A DNA stretch of 64,000 nucleotides from NCBI GenBank assembly GCA_032622095.1, contig CP136066.1:42235835-42299834 (forward strand). Reading direction: 5' to 3'. The DNA comes from Siphonodentalium dalli (taxonomy: Eukaryota > Mollusca > Scaphopoda > Gadilida > Siphonodentaliidae). Position 1 is the stretch's first letter. Each line of letters opens with the position of its first letter. This document shows, piece after piece, positions 11,188 to 24,400 of the stretch. The notes beneath the pieces were generated by a model. That model had not been told where the DNA came from. It saw nothing but the letters and a program-made list of their open reading frames with translations, and did not search any database. Both the position numbers and the translations under genes were made by a program.

Positions 11188-11655
11188 CAAGCCTTGAAAT
11201 AGTGTGTCTGTCATTTGCAGAATGAGGTCCCCAGAGGGTGAATTTAGTGATGCTACCCCGCATAGAGGGTGAATTTGGTGATAATTTTTTTTAACAGCAC
11301 CATTTTCTTAATCAGCATCATAGCAATTCCACATGACCCACCAACATCATAACAAATTTGAAAGATGACGTAACCAGTCCTATCATATAAAGCTGCTCAG
11401 TTCACGTGAAATTTACAAGCCTTGAAATAGTGTGCCTGTCATTTGCAGAATGAGGTCCCCAGAGGGTGAATTTAGTGATGCTACCCCGCATAGCGGGCTA
11501 GCATCACCAAATTCACCATCTGGGGACCTCATTCTGCTTGCACCTCAGCAGAATGAGGTCCCCAGAGGGTGAATTTGGTGATGCTAGCCCACTATGCGGG
11601 GTAGCATCACCAAATTCACCCTCTGGGGACCTCATTCTGCTTGCACCTCAGCAGA
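11188..11655. mobile_element. Two truncated family A MITE copies
   Basis: CAAGCCTTGAAATAGTGTG begins copies at 11188 (broken by about 11288) and 11416. The second has two full hairpins but loses its right end after GCACCTCAGCAGAAT. Confidence 0.8.
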
Positions 11656-11979
11656 ATACAAACTCATTTGACCTTGTGAACTTTGTAACAGTTCAGATCT
11701 TCTCTATAGACATAAACAACCAGATAAAATGTGAGGTCACTCCTAATCACACGGCACATTCTGTGTGTTATTTAATACAACAGTAAGATTATAATACACC
11801 ATTCTGACCATAAGATATCAATATTTCTTATAATTATAGCATTTTGTGTTGATTTGTATGATAATAAAGTAAATTAAAATTGACGAAAAATCTCGCCACT
11901 GAATCTGGGTGTAAGGGCCTCTATAGAAGAGTAAGGCAACCAAACATCGACGTAAACTAATATTACCCCCCTACCAATT

Positions 11980-12434
11980 GTGACCCGCCATATCAAATTC
12001 AGTCGTATGTCGGGATTTTTTTACCCTGTGCCAATGCATTCTCTTATATATGCGAGTCGACCATATGTCGCCTCGCATATATAAGAGAATGCATTGGCCT
12101 AACAATTTTTTATCATTTTTTTAAATAAATGTTTCTTACAATTTTTAGGACATAAAATAAAAAACATCCATTACCCTGCAGGGAGCCCCACACATATATA
12201 GAAGCATATAGAAGAGTGTCGTCTGCTCATGTTTGTCTGGGGCTCTGTATGGGTGAAATTATAAAATTGTTAAAGAATACAAGAAAAAATTATTAAAATT
12301 GTAAAATATTATTAGGCCAATGCATTCTCTTATATATGCGAGGCGACCTATGGTCGACTCGCATATATAAGAGAATGCATTGGCACAGGGTAAAAAAATC
12401 CCGACTTACGACTGGATTTGATATGGCGGGTCAC
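11980..12434. mobile_element. MITE with GTGACCCGCC ends, AATT duplication and family B hairpins
   Basis: The inverted ends start GTGACCCGCCATATCAAAT and run to ...GGGATTTTTTTACCCTGTGCC. AATT flanks both sides (11976-11979, 12435-12438). Inside are two long hairpins with CATTCTCTTATATATGCG arms around a CACATATATAGAAGC centre. A second member at 51612-56928 carries a LINE and is flanked by AACT. Confidence 0.8.
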
Positions 12435-12589
12435 AATTTTACTAGCTGGTTTACATCGAAGGAAACTTGACTAGGTAAATCAAATTGGCACTGACACATC
12501 AACTGAATCTGTTGAGGACGCACCATAATACAATCGACTACGCAATTTTTAACCTATGCACATGTTTTATAAGCATGAGTTTAGTGTGC

Positions 12590-12955
12590 CTGTCATTTTC
12601 AGAATGAGGTCCCCCAGTGGGCTAGCATCACTAAATTCGCTCTCTGGGGACCTCATTCTGCTTAGGCCTCATCTTCTCTGCAAAGTTTCTTTATTATCAA
12701 ATTTATATAGAAACTTCTTCATAGATTCTATTTTTGTTTTGTTTAGTTTCTCTATATCACCAAATTGGCAGATGACACATTGCATAATCGAGGTTCCCAA
12801 TGGGTGTACATCACAATATTCACCATCTGGGAACTTCAATCTGAGTCATGTCTCACATAGCAGAATGAGGTCCCCAGAGGGTGAATTTGGTGATGCTAGC
12901 CCGCTGGGCGGGATATCATCACTAAATTCACCCTCTGGGGACCTCATTATGCACC
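12590..12955. mobile_element. Long-form family A MITE
   Basis: AGAATGAGGTCCCC hairpins at both ends enclose the longer-form interior (GGCAGATGACACATTGCAT, TCGAGGTTCCCAATGGG). The same form recurs at 19215-19615, 22025-22330, 23400-23760, 37600-38300 and 62030-62330. Confidence 0.75.
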
Positions 12956-13384
12956 TCGTTTCATTAAATCTGGATTTTCAAACAACAATTTTCAAACCTG
13001 AATATTTATAGACCACGTCTTCTCTGTCCACAGCAGCTTGGGATATCGGTTGGGATGATGCAGTTTTGGACCAAGTCCTGTACCGTTACTCTTCTATAAC
13101 AGACTTTCATTGAAAAGGCAAACCACATTTACAATTGGAGTCCGGGCATTCAATTGAAACCCTGAATGTGATTAATCATCTGATATGTCAGCAATTAATC
13201 TGTCTTCAAAATGATATATCATTTACTGTGATAGCAAAAGGTAAAGTGAAATACGATCATTTCATATATTGTTTACATACATCTGATAGCACGACAAATT
13301 GACAGGGTTCGTACACCCTGTCTGGAATCATTTTCCAGTATATTCCAGTATATTTCCAGTACTGATATTATGAATTTCCAGTAT

Positions 13385-13475
13385 GGCGAATTAGGGTTAG
13401 GGTTAGGGCTACTCTACTCGATCCCAGGTTTAGGGTTAGGACTACTCTACTCGATCCCAGGTTTAGGGTTAGGGT
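13385..13475. repeat. Interstitial TTAGGG repeats
   Basis: Three blocks of GGGTTAGGGTTAGGG are interleaved with a 23 bp ACTACTCTACTCGATCCCAGG repeat, inside the hAT-like element. Confidence 0.85.
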
Positions 13476-13673
13476 TACGTACTGTCACAGACTTAGCCAG
13501 GGAGGTGACAGGAGTCTCTACGGCCCCCAACTTCAGTATTACGACTCCTTACGGCCACCAAAATTTACCAAGATTTGAACCAATGAACTCACCCAAACAT
13601 TGTTTTTAATGATAATTCACATGTTGGCTTCATTATGTCAGTGATATTTAAGTCACTGTCTATAAACAGCACC

Positions 13674-14150
13674 TCAAAACCATGCAACAATACTATCAGA
13701 AAACATTTCTTTGAATAGAACATCAATTTTCTCATTTGATATATATGAGTGATGAGCTGAAATAGTGTGTAATATCCATATTATTTCTGATTTCAGACAC
13801 TCTTCTCTTGTTGCATTCTGTGCATTTCGAATCGTGGATGTGGTAGAATTATCACTGCCACTAGCAGGTGCTGCCGTCACTGTTGAGCGTGTAGTTCTAC
13901 TAGTACTTGCACTACTAGTACTAATTGTAGCAGCAGAATTTGAATTGCCAGATGTATTAGAGTTAGAAGTTGAAGTACTTATACAAAAATATGTACGAAC
14001 GTTCATGCCATCTCTGATTTTCATGGCATTTATGTGGTTTTTACCAATAGCGTGACTACGAAGTGCATGTTGTCCCATATTTCCAATGTCAAATGTCTTT
14101 GAACAAGACACTTCGCACGATGTCGGTCTCCATCGACGGCAGCCAACCAT
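13674..14150 (-). pseudogene. hAT-type transposase N-terminal remnant (BED-like zinc finger)
   Basis: The 158-residue ORF begins with CEVSCSKTFDIGNMGQHALR then SHAIGKNH, a C..C...H...H arrangement like the BED-type finger of some hAT transposases. A Ser/Thr-rich linker follows, then EIIWILHTISAHHSYIS and LFKEMFSDSIVAWF, which resemble the next conserved region of such transposases. The catalytic part is missing. Family placement is from memory. Confidence 0.6.
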
Positions 14151-14833
14151 CCACTAAACTCGGTAATCTCAAGCCAATTCTCGCGAGAAACACACCTCCC
14201 GCGCATGTTTTGAATGTGTTAAATGTGTAATTTACAAATTTATAATTCATCTAGAATTCGCGCTGAACTACACATCTATTCTAAATTTATAAACCGGTGC
14301 TGTAGACATAAGACACGAGAAAATAAATGGTCAAACAGGAAGCACCGCGTGCTTTACCGGTGTTACGAAAAATAACAACTGGTGCCAATGACCGGTGCTA
14401 CATAAAATCGGCCGATTCCAGTATATTCCAGTATCGATCGGCCGCAGATCGTTTTTCAAGTATATTTCCAGTACTGGAAAGTTGAATTTGCTTTTTCCAG
14501 TATATTCAAGTTTCCAGTACATGCGTGCGAACCCTGAATTGAACTTCTCTGGAAAACAAGGCTTTGTTTACTTATAAATCTCATTGCTTTAACATTCAAC
14601 AAACCTCTGATAAACACATGTTTGATATCATCATGCTTGGGAAAGGCTATGCAAAGGGTCTATTTGACCTAATCCAAAGATATACAAGCAAAATAACGTC
14701 CACCCACTGTTCCACCTACGATTTTGGGCATAAAGTCTGTTATGCAAGAGTAACGGTACAGGACTCGGTCCAAAACAGCATCAACCCAACCGATGTCCCA
14801 AGCTGTTGTGAACCAAGAAGACTTGGTCTAACA

Positions 14834-15087
14834 CAAGCCTTGAAATAGTGTGCCTGTCATTTGCAGAATGAGGTCCCCAGAGGGTGAATTTAGTGATGCT
14901 ATCCCGCATAGCGGGCTAGCATCACCAAATTCACCCTCTGTGGACCTCATTCTGCTTACACCTCAGCAGAATGAGGTCCCCAGAGGGTGAATTTGGTGAT
15001 GCTAGCCCGATATGCGGGGTAGCATCACTAAATTCACCCTCTGGGGACATCATTCTGCAAATGACAGACACACTATTTCAAGGCTTG
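14834..15087. mobile_element. Complete family A palindromic MITE in the CRNKL1 3' flank
   Basis: CAAGCCTTGAAATAGTG ends enclose two consecutive hairpins, so the whole element is one large palindrome. It begins about 40 bp past the CRNKL1 stop and probably lies in the 3' UTR. No clean 8 bp duplication was seen at this copy. Confidence 0.8.
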
Positions 15088-15127
15088 AAACCATGGGATA
15101 ATGACCAATTTAGTCTCAATGGGATTG

Positions 15128-15472
15128 CTAGTCTTCATCGCTGCTGCTGCTATAAACATCTCCGTCTCGGACGGCTTTATCACTGTCCGCGTCACTCTCA
15201 TACGGATCATCCCTATCGAGGTCCTCATCATTGTTTGTCCTATCACCAATATCTTCATTCCGAATATCCTCCTTCCAGTCAACGTCATTCTCGTAGTCTG
15301 GTTTATTAACATTATCTTTCTCATTGAAATTGTCTTTTTCATTTTCGTCATCTTCTGTTGTGTCCTGTTTGATTTTCCATTTTTTAGCCATGGCCAGAAG
15401 CTTGAGATTTGGTTGGGATGACTCCTCGTCAGGGAATATATAATCGTAGTACTCTTCCCATCCAGAATCAAT
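15128..15472 (-). CDS. CRNKL1: CRNKL1 terminal coding exon (acidic tail)
   Basis: The exon encodes [30 protein letters not shown] and then about 80 acidic and polar residues ending [10 protein letters not shown] before TAG. The GWEEYxDYIFPxE and [14 protein letters not shown] blocks are diagnostic for CRNKL1. The tail is longer and more D/E/N-rich than the short acidic ends I recall for vertebrate orthologues. The 3' UTR runs at once into a palindromic hAT-like MITE (14834-15087). Confidence 0.94.
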   Translation of the reverse strand: MDSGWEEYYDYIFPDEESSQPNLKLLAMAKKWKIKQDTTEDDENEKDNFNEKDNVNKPDYENDVDWKEDIRNEDIGDRTNNDEDLDRDDPYESDADSDKAVRDGDVYSSSSDED

Positions 15473-18400
15473 CTGAAAATAATAATCCATTATATATTTT
15501 GGAACTTCTTTCTGTCTGTGTGTATGTGTGTATTAGAGTTTAATATATGCTCGGGAATTGAAAAAACAGGAACCGGGAATGAAATCCCTTCAGAACCGGG
15601 AACCGGGAACGTTCCGGGGAAATGTTTGGCTTGTATGCACGGGTTATGCACAATTTGGATAGTTTGGGTGATAGGGTCGAGGGATCGTAATAATGACAAT
15701 TTAGATTTACTAATGGATATTCAAAATTGTTTTATTTGACCTTCTCGGGCCACATAATGGTCTACAGCGTAACATTACACAAGTTGGAAAACATAAAACC
15801 ATTGTTCAGACTTCCCAAACTCAACTTCAAACGAACTGTTGGCGACGTTGTGAACTTCTCGTGGCATCTCGTAACTTGTCTTTGTACGTTAACTTAAGAG
15901 AATACAAAATAAACAGTCTATATATAGTTCGATGAAATGTGTGTGTTAATTTCCAGTACTTTTTAGTGTCCTGACTTTTTATTTTATTGGGAGTCGGATG
16001 TAGTCTTGAAAATGACATTCGTAGCAACACCAAGTCACCCAGTGACTTGTCAGTCTAGTAGCCATTGTGCTGTACATTATGTCTACATTGCGTAACTTGC
16101 GTTATAAAGGAAGCTCGAAATGTAAGGTTATAATATTCTGACATTCACAAGACTCTCAAGTTCACAACAAAAATGGGGCTGAATACTGAGCTACAACCAT
16201 AGTTATTATTAGTGTATTTATTCCCTATCGAATGAATGCAAAAGTTTCCATTAATCAAATCCAGCATGTGGTCATCTCCATCTGAGGAATGGCTTTTGAG
16301 TTTACACCAACATGTTTTGGTCGGTACTGTATAAAATACAAAGAAAGCAGGCACGCAGAACGTGTGCAAAGCACGTAACATGAGCTCTGACGTAACACGT
16401 GTTCCTGCTGGAGTACGCTTGACACTGAGTGTGTCTTTCCAACCCCAGTAATTTCTTTGATGTTGGCTTTTAATATTGCTACAGTTATAAAAGTCATTGT
16501 ATAGGCCAATCTTGTGGGGCTTACATACTTTTAGTTCATTAACTTGAGATCAAAGAAAGACGATCTGTTTTAATTTGGTTTCTATACGAAGCTTCAATGT
16601 TCCTGCTTATTGCCTCTTAGTGCAAGGAAATGGCTACTTTTCAGTGATAAACATCAAATTTTTCTCCCGAAAGGGCGCCGGGTATGTGCTTCCCAAATAC
16701 GGCCACATTCCCCCAACCCCTAGCGGAAACCCTGGATCAAATAACAGTTTTTTTCTTTCTCCTAATACTTTTCAACGTTGTTCACTCCTAAATAGCCCGG
16801 ACGAAGCGGGCACATCCGCTAGTTATACATATTTTCATCAAATTTGTTTGCCTTGACTAAATTGGGAGGAGTATTCAATAAAGTAAATGTCATATAGATA
16901 AACCAACATGGTAAAGGAAGGTTTTTCTAATGAAGTAATTCTATGAATATTCATACAGGAATGATAAGATACTAAGGATTGCCCATCAAAAATGACGGGC
17001 GACAAACATGATATGCAGGAATGTCGTGTTAAGAACTAGATTAAGCTGGTGATAAACGCTCTTTATTGCTAATTATTAGTGCCTCTTTAAGTCACTTGAG
17101 GACAACTATCCTGTGACATTTGATTTAAACAATATTTATTTGCCCCAATTAATATTACAATTATGATGAAAAACATGAGTAGAATAGAAAAGGGGAAGAG
17201 GATCTAGCAGCAAGCAGATATATGCTTTTGTTGAGCTATATCCCCGTGAAATTTGCAGTGTTATATTACCTCTATGCACCAAACTTCCCGAATATTTTCC
17301 AAGCGGATATAAACCATCTTTAATATATTAATAATGCTATTGATCAGTCCCCCTTTAAGTCATCTGACCAAAGAATATGAATTCTTCTTCACTTGTATTA
17401 TTTTTTTGTTTTACCCAACAAACCGGCCAAATAAAGATTCAACAGCCTAAAATATCTTCGGTCTGTCTCAATAGAACCATACAAATATGGATATCATTGG
17501 AACCGGCTCCTTTACCACATTGTGATAGTTACAGTTATGCCATGTGCCGATGCATTCTCTTATATATGCGAGTCGACCATAGGTCGCCTCGCATATATAA
17601 GAGAATGCATTGGCCTAAAAAAAATCTTTTTACCATTTTTTCTTACATTCTTTAACAATTTTATAATTTTTAATGTGTTAAGCCAATGCATTCTCTTATA
17701 TATGCGAGGCGACCTATGGTCGACTCGCATATATAAGAGAATGCATTGGCACAGGGCCGTTCTGTTGGGTAAAGGGTTAAACATAGATCAGACCTAGGAT
17801 ACAAAAACTGAAACAATTACTTTACTGCCTGTAGCAGACTCTTTGAAAGGGCGACGAAAATCCTATATCGAAATTACGTCTCTGGAACTCTCTATTAAAA
17901 TTAGGTTCTGTGTTGAAAGGATTCCCTACATTTCATTGGAGAGTGGCTGTTTATGGCATAGCAGATCACGTCAGAGATCAGAGGTCAATGAAGTGTTGAC
18001 AATTTTCCCACACATTGTCAAACTCAACTATTGTTGGAAAACTGAATACAGGCGATATATCCATAGTTAATTTTACTCATCGCAATATAGGAGACATCTT
18101 CAAGTTTTTATCAGTAAACGATATTCATGACTGATTATTCTTTAGCATCTAGTTGTGTTATAACTATCTCTAAATACTACGATTCTCACACACATTTACA
18201 CCAGGAATGCACTCCATATTTGAAAACGGTTTATTACATCAGGTTGGGAATGCCACATCGTAGAAATGAAATATTATGGACACATCTGGAGACGTAATTC
18301 CGATATAGGATTTTCTGTCAGCTTTTCAAAGAGCAATAAGGGCATGAAGCATTACATGAACCATTAAAATATAATAATGTTGTGTCACGGTCAGGTAACT

Positions 18401-21400
18401 TCGACACGGACAGGTACAGAAATGCCTTAAGTAATCGACTACATAACCACAGCAGAATTATGGGTAACTTTTCAGGATTTAGTCGGAAATATGGCTTGTT
18501 GCCATTCATTGGAAAGCTCTCCCCGAGAGCTTTCCGATGAATGGCAACACGCCATATTTCCTACTAAATCCTGAAAAGTTACCGATAATTCTGCTGTGGT
18601 TATGGAGTCGATAACTTCCGAGTCACGATCAGGTAACTTTGTTACACGTACCCCATCCTCATTCTGTATCTTCCTTCTCTTCTTCACTTTTTGTGGCAGG
18701 AGTTGAGTAACCTTAGCTTGTGTTTCACTGTTTCCTTCTTCAGTCTGAAAGACAGATGATATGCTTGAAAACAAGAGACAATGAACTAATTGAAATATGT
18801 TTCAGAAACGCATAGCAGTTTCAAAGCAAGACACAAGAAAATTTTTGCAAACATTTGGAGTTCATGCGAAGTTTGCTGAATAAAATCATAGTAAAATCCT
18901 TTGATCGTATTAAATGTATTAGGTGTTCAAAGTTTTTATTCACTAATTTAGCCATTAGTAACACAAGTTTAACCCTTTCGAACTAAATAGTCATTAATGA
19001 GTAGTTCACTCAGGTTCACTTAGGAAATTGTTGATCTTATTTTCTGAACATTTGCCTCATATAAATAGGACTCCTTCTGCACTTTTATTATCTGTCGTCT
19101 GCATATTTTTCATAAACATCCCTCCAAATGAATAATAGACCATTCCAATTAATACTTTTATAAGTGAATGGGAGAATGCATTCAGTATAGAAAGAAATAG
19201 ATTATCTTTGCCTGTCATTTCTGAATGAGGTCCCCAGAGGGTGAATTTAGTGATGCTATCACGCATAGCAGCTAGCATAACTAAATTCACCCTCTGGGGA
19301 CCTCATTCTGCTTAGGCCTCTTCTCTGCAAAGTTTCTTTATTATCAAATAGATTCTATTTCTTTTTTAGTTTAGTTTCTCTATAATTGGCAGATGACACA
19401 TTCCATAATCGAGGTTCCCAATGGGTGTACATCACAATATTCACCAATTGGGAACTTAAATCTGAGCCTACATCTCCCATAGCGATGAGGCCATGCAGAA
19501 TGTGGTCCCCAGAGGGTTAATTTGGTGATGCTAGCCCATTGTGCGGGATAGCATCACTAAATTCACCCTCTGGGGACCTCATTCTGCAAATCACAGGCAC
19601 ACCAAACTCAGGCTTGGTAATATCCTGTTATTTCTGTGACCTCCGTCATTACATTAGTGTCAAATTTGTTTCTATTTACACTTATACATGCATTCGAGCT
19701 ATGGAACTTGAATGTAGCATGTTGGTTGGTTGAAATCGCGTCATGTGACATTGACCATGAGCTCCAACTTACTTCCATATTATATTAATGCAACTTGCTG
19801 TCAGAATATTAGTGCGAATGGTCACTAAATGCTCTTAATCTGCTGGCAAAGCTGAATGTAAATATAAGGAATGATATTGATTTTATTGTATTCCGTAGAC
19901 TCTCCACCACTCCCTTTAGTGCTCACCTCTGACAGTTGCCACGCCTCTCAGAACATAAGCTGCTATCTAATGAACTCTCCTCACCCACCCCAATGCATTT
20001 TAGTGCTCACCTCAAACAGTTACCATGCCTCTCACAACATAATCTGGTATCTAATGCACTCTCTTTACCCCCCCCCCAATTCACTTTAGTGCTCACCTCA
20101 AACAGTTGCCACTCTAACAACATAAGCTGGTATCTAATGCACTCTCTTTACCCCCCCCCCCCCCAATTCACTTTAGTGCTCACCTCAAACAGTTGCCACG
20201 CCTCTCACAACATAAGCCGCTATCTAATGGACTCTTGTCTACCACCCCCACCCCCACCACAATCCACTTTAGTGCTCACCTCAAACTGTTGCCACTCTAA
20301 CAACATAAGCCACTATCTAATGGACTCTCGTCTACCACCCCCACCTTAATCCACTTTACTGCTCACCTCAAACTGCTGCCACGCCTCTAACAACATTAGC
20401 CGCTCCTCCTTCATATTTGTATTCTTCAGCGAACGGTGCGATTCCCTGTATACGCCCCGAGCTTTATCTAACGAACTGTCCGATTCTAGCAGTCTCTCAA
20501 ACTGTGCAAAACTTATCCACACCTATAATTATATAGAAATATTTAATATCTTATCCACACCTATAATTATATACAAATATTTACATGAAACTTAGCTGCA
20601 CCTATAAATTATATACAAATATTTACATGAATCTTATTTGCACCTATAAATTATATACAAATATTTACATGAAACTTATCCGCACCTATAATTATATAGA
20701 AATATTTAATGGAACTTATCCACACCTATAATTATATACAAATATTTACATGAATCTTATCTGCATCTCTAAATTATATACAAATATTTACATGAAACTT
20801 AGCTGCACCTATAAATTATATACAAATATTTACATGAAACTTATCTGCACCTATACATTATATACAAATATTTACATGAATCTTATCCGCACCTATAATT
20901 ATATAGAAATATTTAATGAAACTTATCCACACCTATAATTATACACAAATATTTACATGAATCTTACCTGCACCTATAAATTATATACAAATATTTGCAT
21001 GAAACTTAGCTGCACCTATAAATTGTATACAAATATTTACATGAAACTTATCTGCACCTATAATGATATAGAAATATTTAATGAAACTTATCCACACCTA
21101 TAATTATATACAAATATTTACATGAATCTTATCTGCACCTATAAATTATATACAAATATTTACATGAAACTTATCTGCACCTATAATGATATAGAAATAT
21201 TTAATGAAACTTATCCACACCTATAATTGTATACAAATATTTACATGAATCTTATCTGCACCTATAAATTATATACAAATATTTACATGAAATGAAACTT
21301 ATCCGCACCTATAATTATATAAAAATATTTACATGAATCTTATCTGCACCTATAAATTATATACAAATATTTACATGAAACTTATCTGCACCTATAATGA

Positions 21401-24400
21401 TATAGAAATATTTAATGAAACTTATCCACACCTATAATTGTATACAAATATTTACATGAATCTTATCTGCACCTATAAATTATATACAAATATATACATG
21501 AAATGAAACTTATCCGCACCTATAATTATATAGAAATATTTACATGAATCTTATCTGCACCTATAAATTATATACAAATATTTACATGAAACTTATCTGC
21601 ACCTATAATGATATAGAAATATTTAATGAAACTTATCCACACCTATAATTATATACAAATATTTACATGAATCTTATCTGCACCTATAAATTATATACAA
21701 ATATTTACATGAAACTTATCCACACCTATAAATTATATAGAAATATATACATGAAATGAAACTTATCCGCACCTATAATTATATAGAAATATTTAATGAA
21801 ACTTATCCACACCTATAATTATATACAAATATTTACATGAATCTTATCTGCACCTATAAATTATATACAAATATTTACATGAAACTTATCCACACCTGTA
21901 ATTATATACAAATATTTACACGAAACTTATCCACACCTGTCAATATTTACAATCACATGCACCCAGTGTGAAACTTGAATCCAAGGTGTTGGTTGGTTCA
22001 GTCTTCAAAATATGGTGCTGGATATTTACAGAATGAGGTCCCCAGAGGGTGAATTTATTGACGCTACCAGCACAGAGGGCCAGCATTACTAAATTCACCC
22101 TCTGGGGACCTCATTCTGCTTTGGTCTCATCTTCTCTGGAAAGTATTTTTATTATCAAATAAACCAGTTTTTTAGTTTCTTTTTCTTTTTTTGTTTAGTT
22201 TCCCTACATCCCCAAATTGGCAGATGACATGATGCATAATCGAGGTACCCAATGGGTACACATGCGGGATAGTGTCACTAAATTCACCCCCCCCCCGGGA
22301 CCTCATTCTGTAAATGACAGACACACTATATGCAGGCTTGGTGAAAATATAAGGAATGTATGTTGATTTTGTTGAGTTCCATGGATGCCAGTTGGTCTGA
22401 CATACAGTAATACCCTAAGTAATCGACTCCTTATCCACAGCAGAATTATGGGTAACTTTTCAGGATTTAATCGGAAATATGGCTTGTTGCCATTCATCGG
22501 AAAGCTCTCGGGGACAGCTTTCTGATGAATGGCAACAAGCCATATTTCGACTAAATCCTGAAAAGTTACCCATAATTCTGCTGTGGTTAAGGAGTCGATT
22601 ACTTAGGGCATTACTGTATATATACATGTGCGGCACCAACTTGCATAATTGCATCCATACTACATGGAAAGCAACACAATCAAGATCTATTTCTTAAATG
22701 TTACATGCAGTTGTATGATTGATTTTTTTTTATTGTTAGGCGACACCAATTTTTAAGTCTGGTATACAAACATGTGGGGAGAAAAAAAGTAGATGCAGGA
22801 GGGAAAAAAATAAAAATAAAAAAAATTGTCCCCCTAATTTATATTGAGTAAATCGAGGAATTTTACAAAATTTTTACAAAAATTGTTTTTGAATGAAATT
22901 CTGAACCAAACAAGACATTTCTTGTCATGAAATACATGAAACTATGGATCAGTAAATGATTATAAGCAGAACCGGATGCGACAGCACATGAAAATCAGTA
23001 TGTCTGTAAATAAAAATTGGGAGAAAAAAGTTTTATTTTTTTTCATGAAATGGAAAAAAAGTTGTAGGAGGTGTTCGTAAACCAGACTTATAAATTAGTG
23101 TCGCCTTAGCCAATTGGTGGAAAAGCATGCAAAAGACCTGTATTATAAGTTCATTAAAACTAGATATGTGTTTTCTAAGGCAATTATATGTGGAAATTTG
23201 GAAGAGGGAGCAAGCTTGCTGTGCAGGATAGCATCACTAAATCCATCCTATGGGGACCTCATTCTGCAAATGACAGACACACTATATCAAGGTCTGAGAG
23301 AGTAAACAACAAGCCTGAGTATAGTGCTCCTTAGAGGTTTGGGAGGGAGTGAAATTTATAAGCAATCTACAGAATCTTTCCCACAACCCTGAGAATATGG
23401 TGCCTGACATTTTCAGGATTGGATGAGTCACCAAATTCATCCTAAGTGGACCTCATCTGCTATGGGAGACCTAGATAGAGATTTCAGTTCCCATATGGTG
23501 GAGATGGTGATGTGCACCAATTGGGCACCTCGATTATGCATTGTGTCGTCTGCCAATTTGGGGATATAGAGAAAACTAAATAAAAAAGATAAAGAAACTT
23601 TCTAAAGAAACTAAAAACATTTCCAGAAGATGAGGCCTAAACAGAATGAGGTCCCCAGAAGGTGAATTTAGTGATGCTAGCCTGCTGAGTGGGGTAGCAT
23701 TACAAAATTAACCTTCTGGGGACCTCATTCTGCAAATGTCAGGAATCATATTTTTAGGCCTGCCCCAATGCATTCAGCCATTACATCTTCAAACGAACCC
23801 TATCTAGATTGCTGATAAATTGATTGAGTTTTGAGCCTTTGAAAATTATAGATCAATTTGCGAATAATTTTTGTTCACAAAGCCCTCTTTGGGTGATGAG
23901 GGAGGTGTCTTTTATTATTTATTGTCTGAGACGGCGTAAACTATAAAAGCCAGAATGAAGCTTCATTTTACCTTTACATGCTGTGTTCTCTGTAGGAGTC
24001 GTCGGTATAATTCTCTCGTATTCTCAAATTCTTCCTGGTCTCCTTCGAAGTCGATATAAGATTTCCACAGCACCTCTGGCATGTCTAACTTTGGCTGATT
24101 TATAGCCAACTCATATAAGGATCTCGCTCGCTGGTCGTCTCCCAGAATGTTTTCAAGCTCAGCAAACTGAAAATTTTATGGCCTATTAATCATTTATTAA
24201 CCCTTAAAAAGCTTCCTGAAATTTTGCGAAAACCCTGTGCTCCCATGGCATAGGGAGCCTCGCATATATAACAGAATACATTGGCCTAATAATATTTACC
24301 TTGACCTTGTAAGCCAGTGCATTCTCTTATATATGTGAGGCTCCCTATTGGAGTGTAAGGGAATACACTGGCTTACAACGTCAAGGTAAATATTCATTGT

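Larger units (their letters stand above)
13303..14536 (-). mobile_element. Decayed hAT-like transposon with interstitial TTAGGG repeats
   Basis: The ends are CAGGGTTCGTACACCC and, inverted, CAGGGTTCGCACGCATG; AATTGA directly abuts both ends (6 bp seen, where hAT usually gives 8). TCCAGTATATTCCAG sub-repeats lie inside both ends. TTAGGG-type telomere-like repeats occur at 13385-13470. The interior carries a transposase remnant (13674-14150). The 1.23 kb length is far below an autonomous hAT. Confidence 0.75.
15473..18651. other. CRNKL1 intron 14
   Basis: It contains a GGGAACCGGGAACG-type dispersed fragment (15560-15640), a possible Helitron 3' end (to 16822), a piggyBac-like MITE (17407-17776) and a family C MITE (18420-18619). 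The stretches 15700-16660, 16830-17390 and 17790-18400 show nothing I can identify. Confidence 0.7.

Noticed and set aside
13385..13475. Proximity to a chromosome end
   Set aside because: The TTAGGG blocks are short, impure and inside a transposon, with ordinary sequence on both sides.
12556..15309. Small ORFs with recurrent [13 protein letters not shown] (also near 25153, 27665, 29050)
   Set aside because: They are translations of the family A palindromic MITE in either orientation.
17522..17797. Small ORFs with recurrent [21 protein letters not shown] (here and at 24617, 26385, 40444, 56740)
   Set aside because: They are translations of the family B hairpin module, present on both strands, not a gene family.
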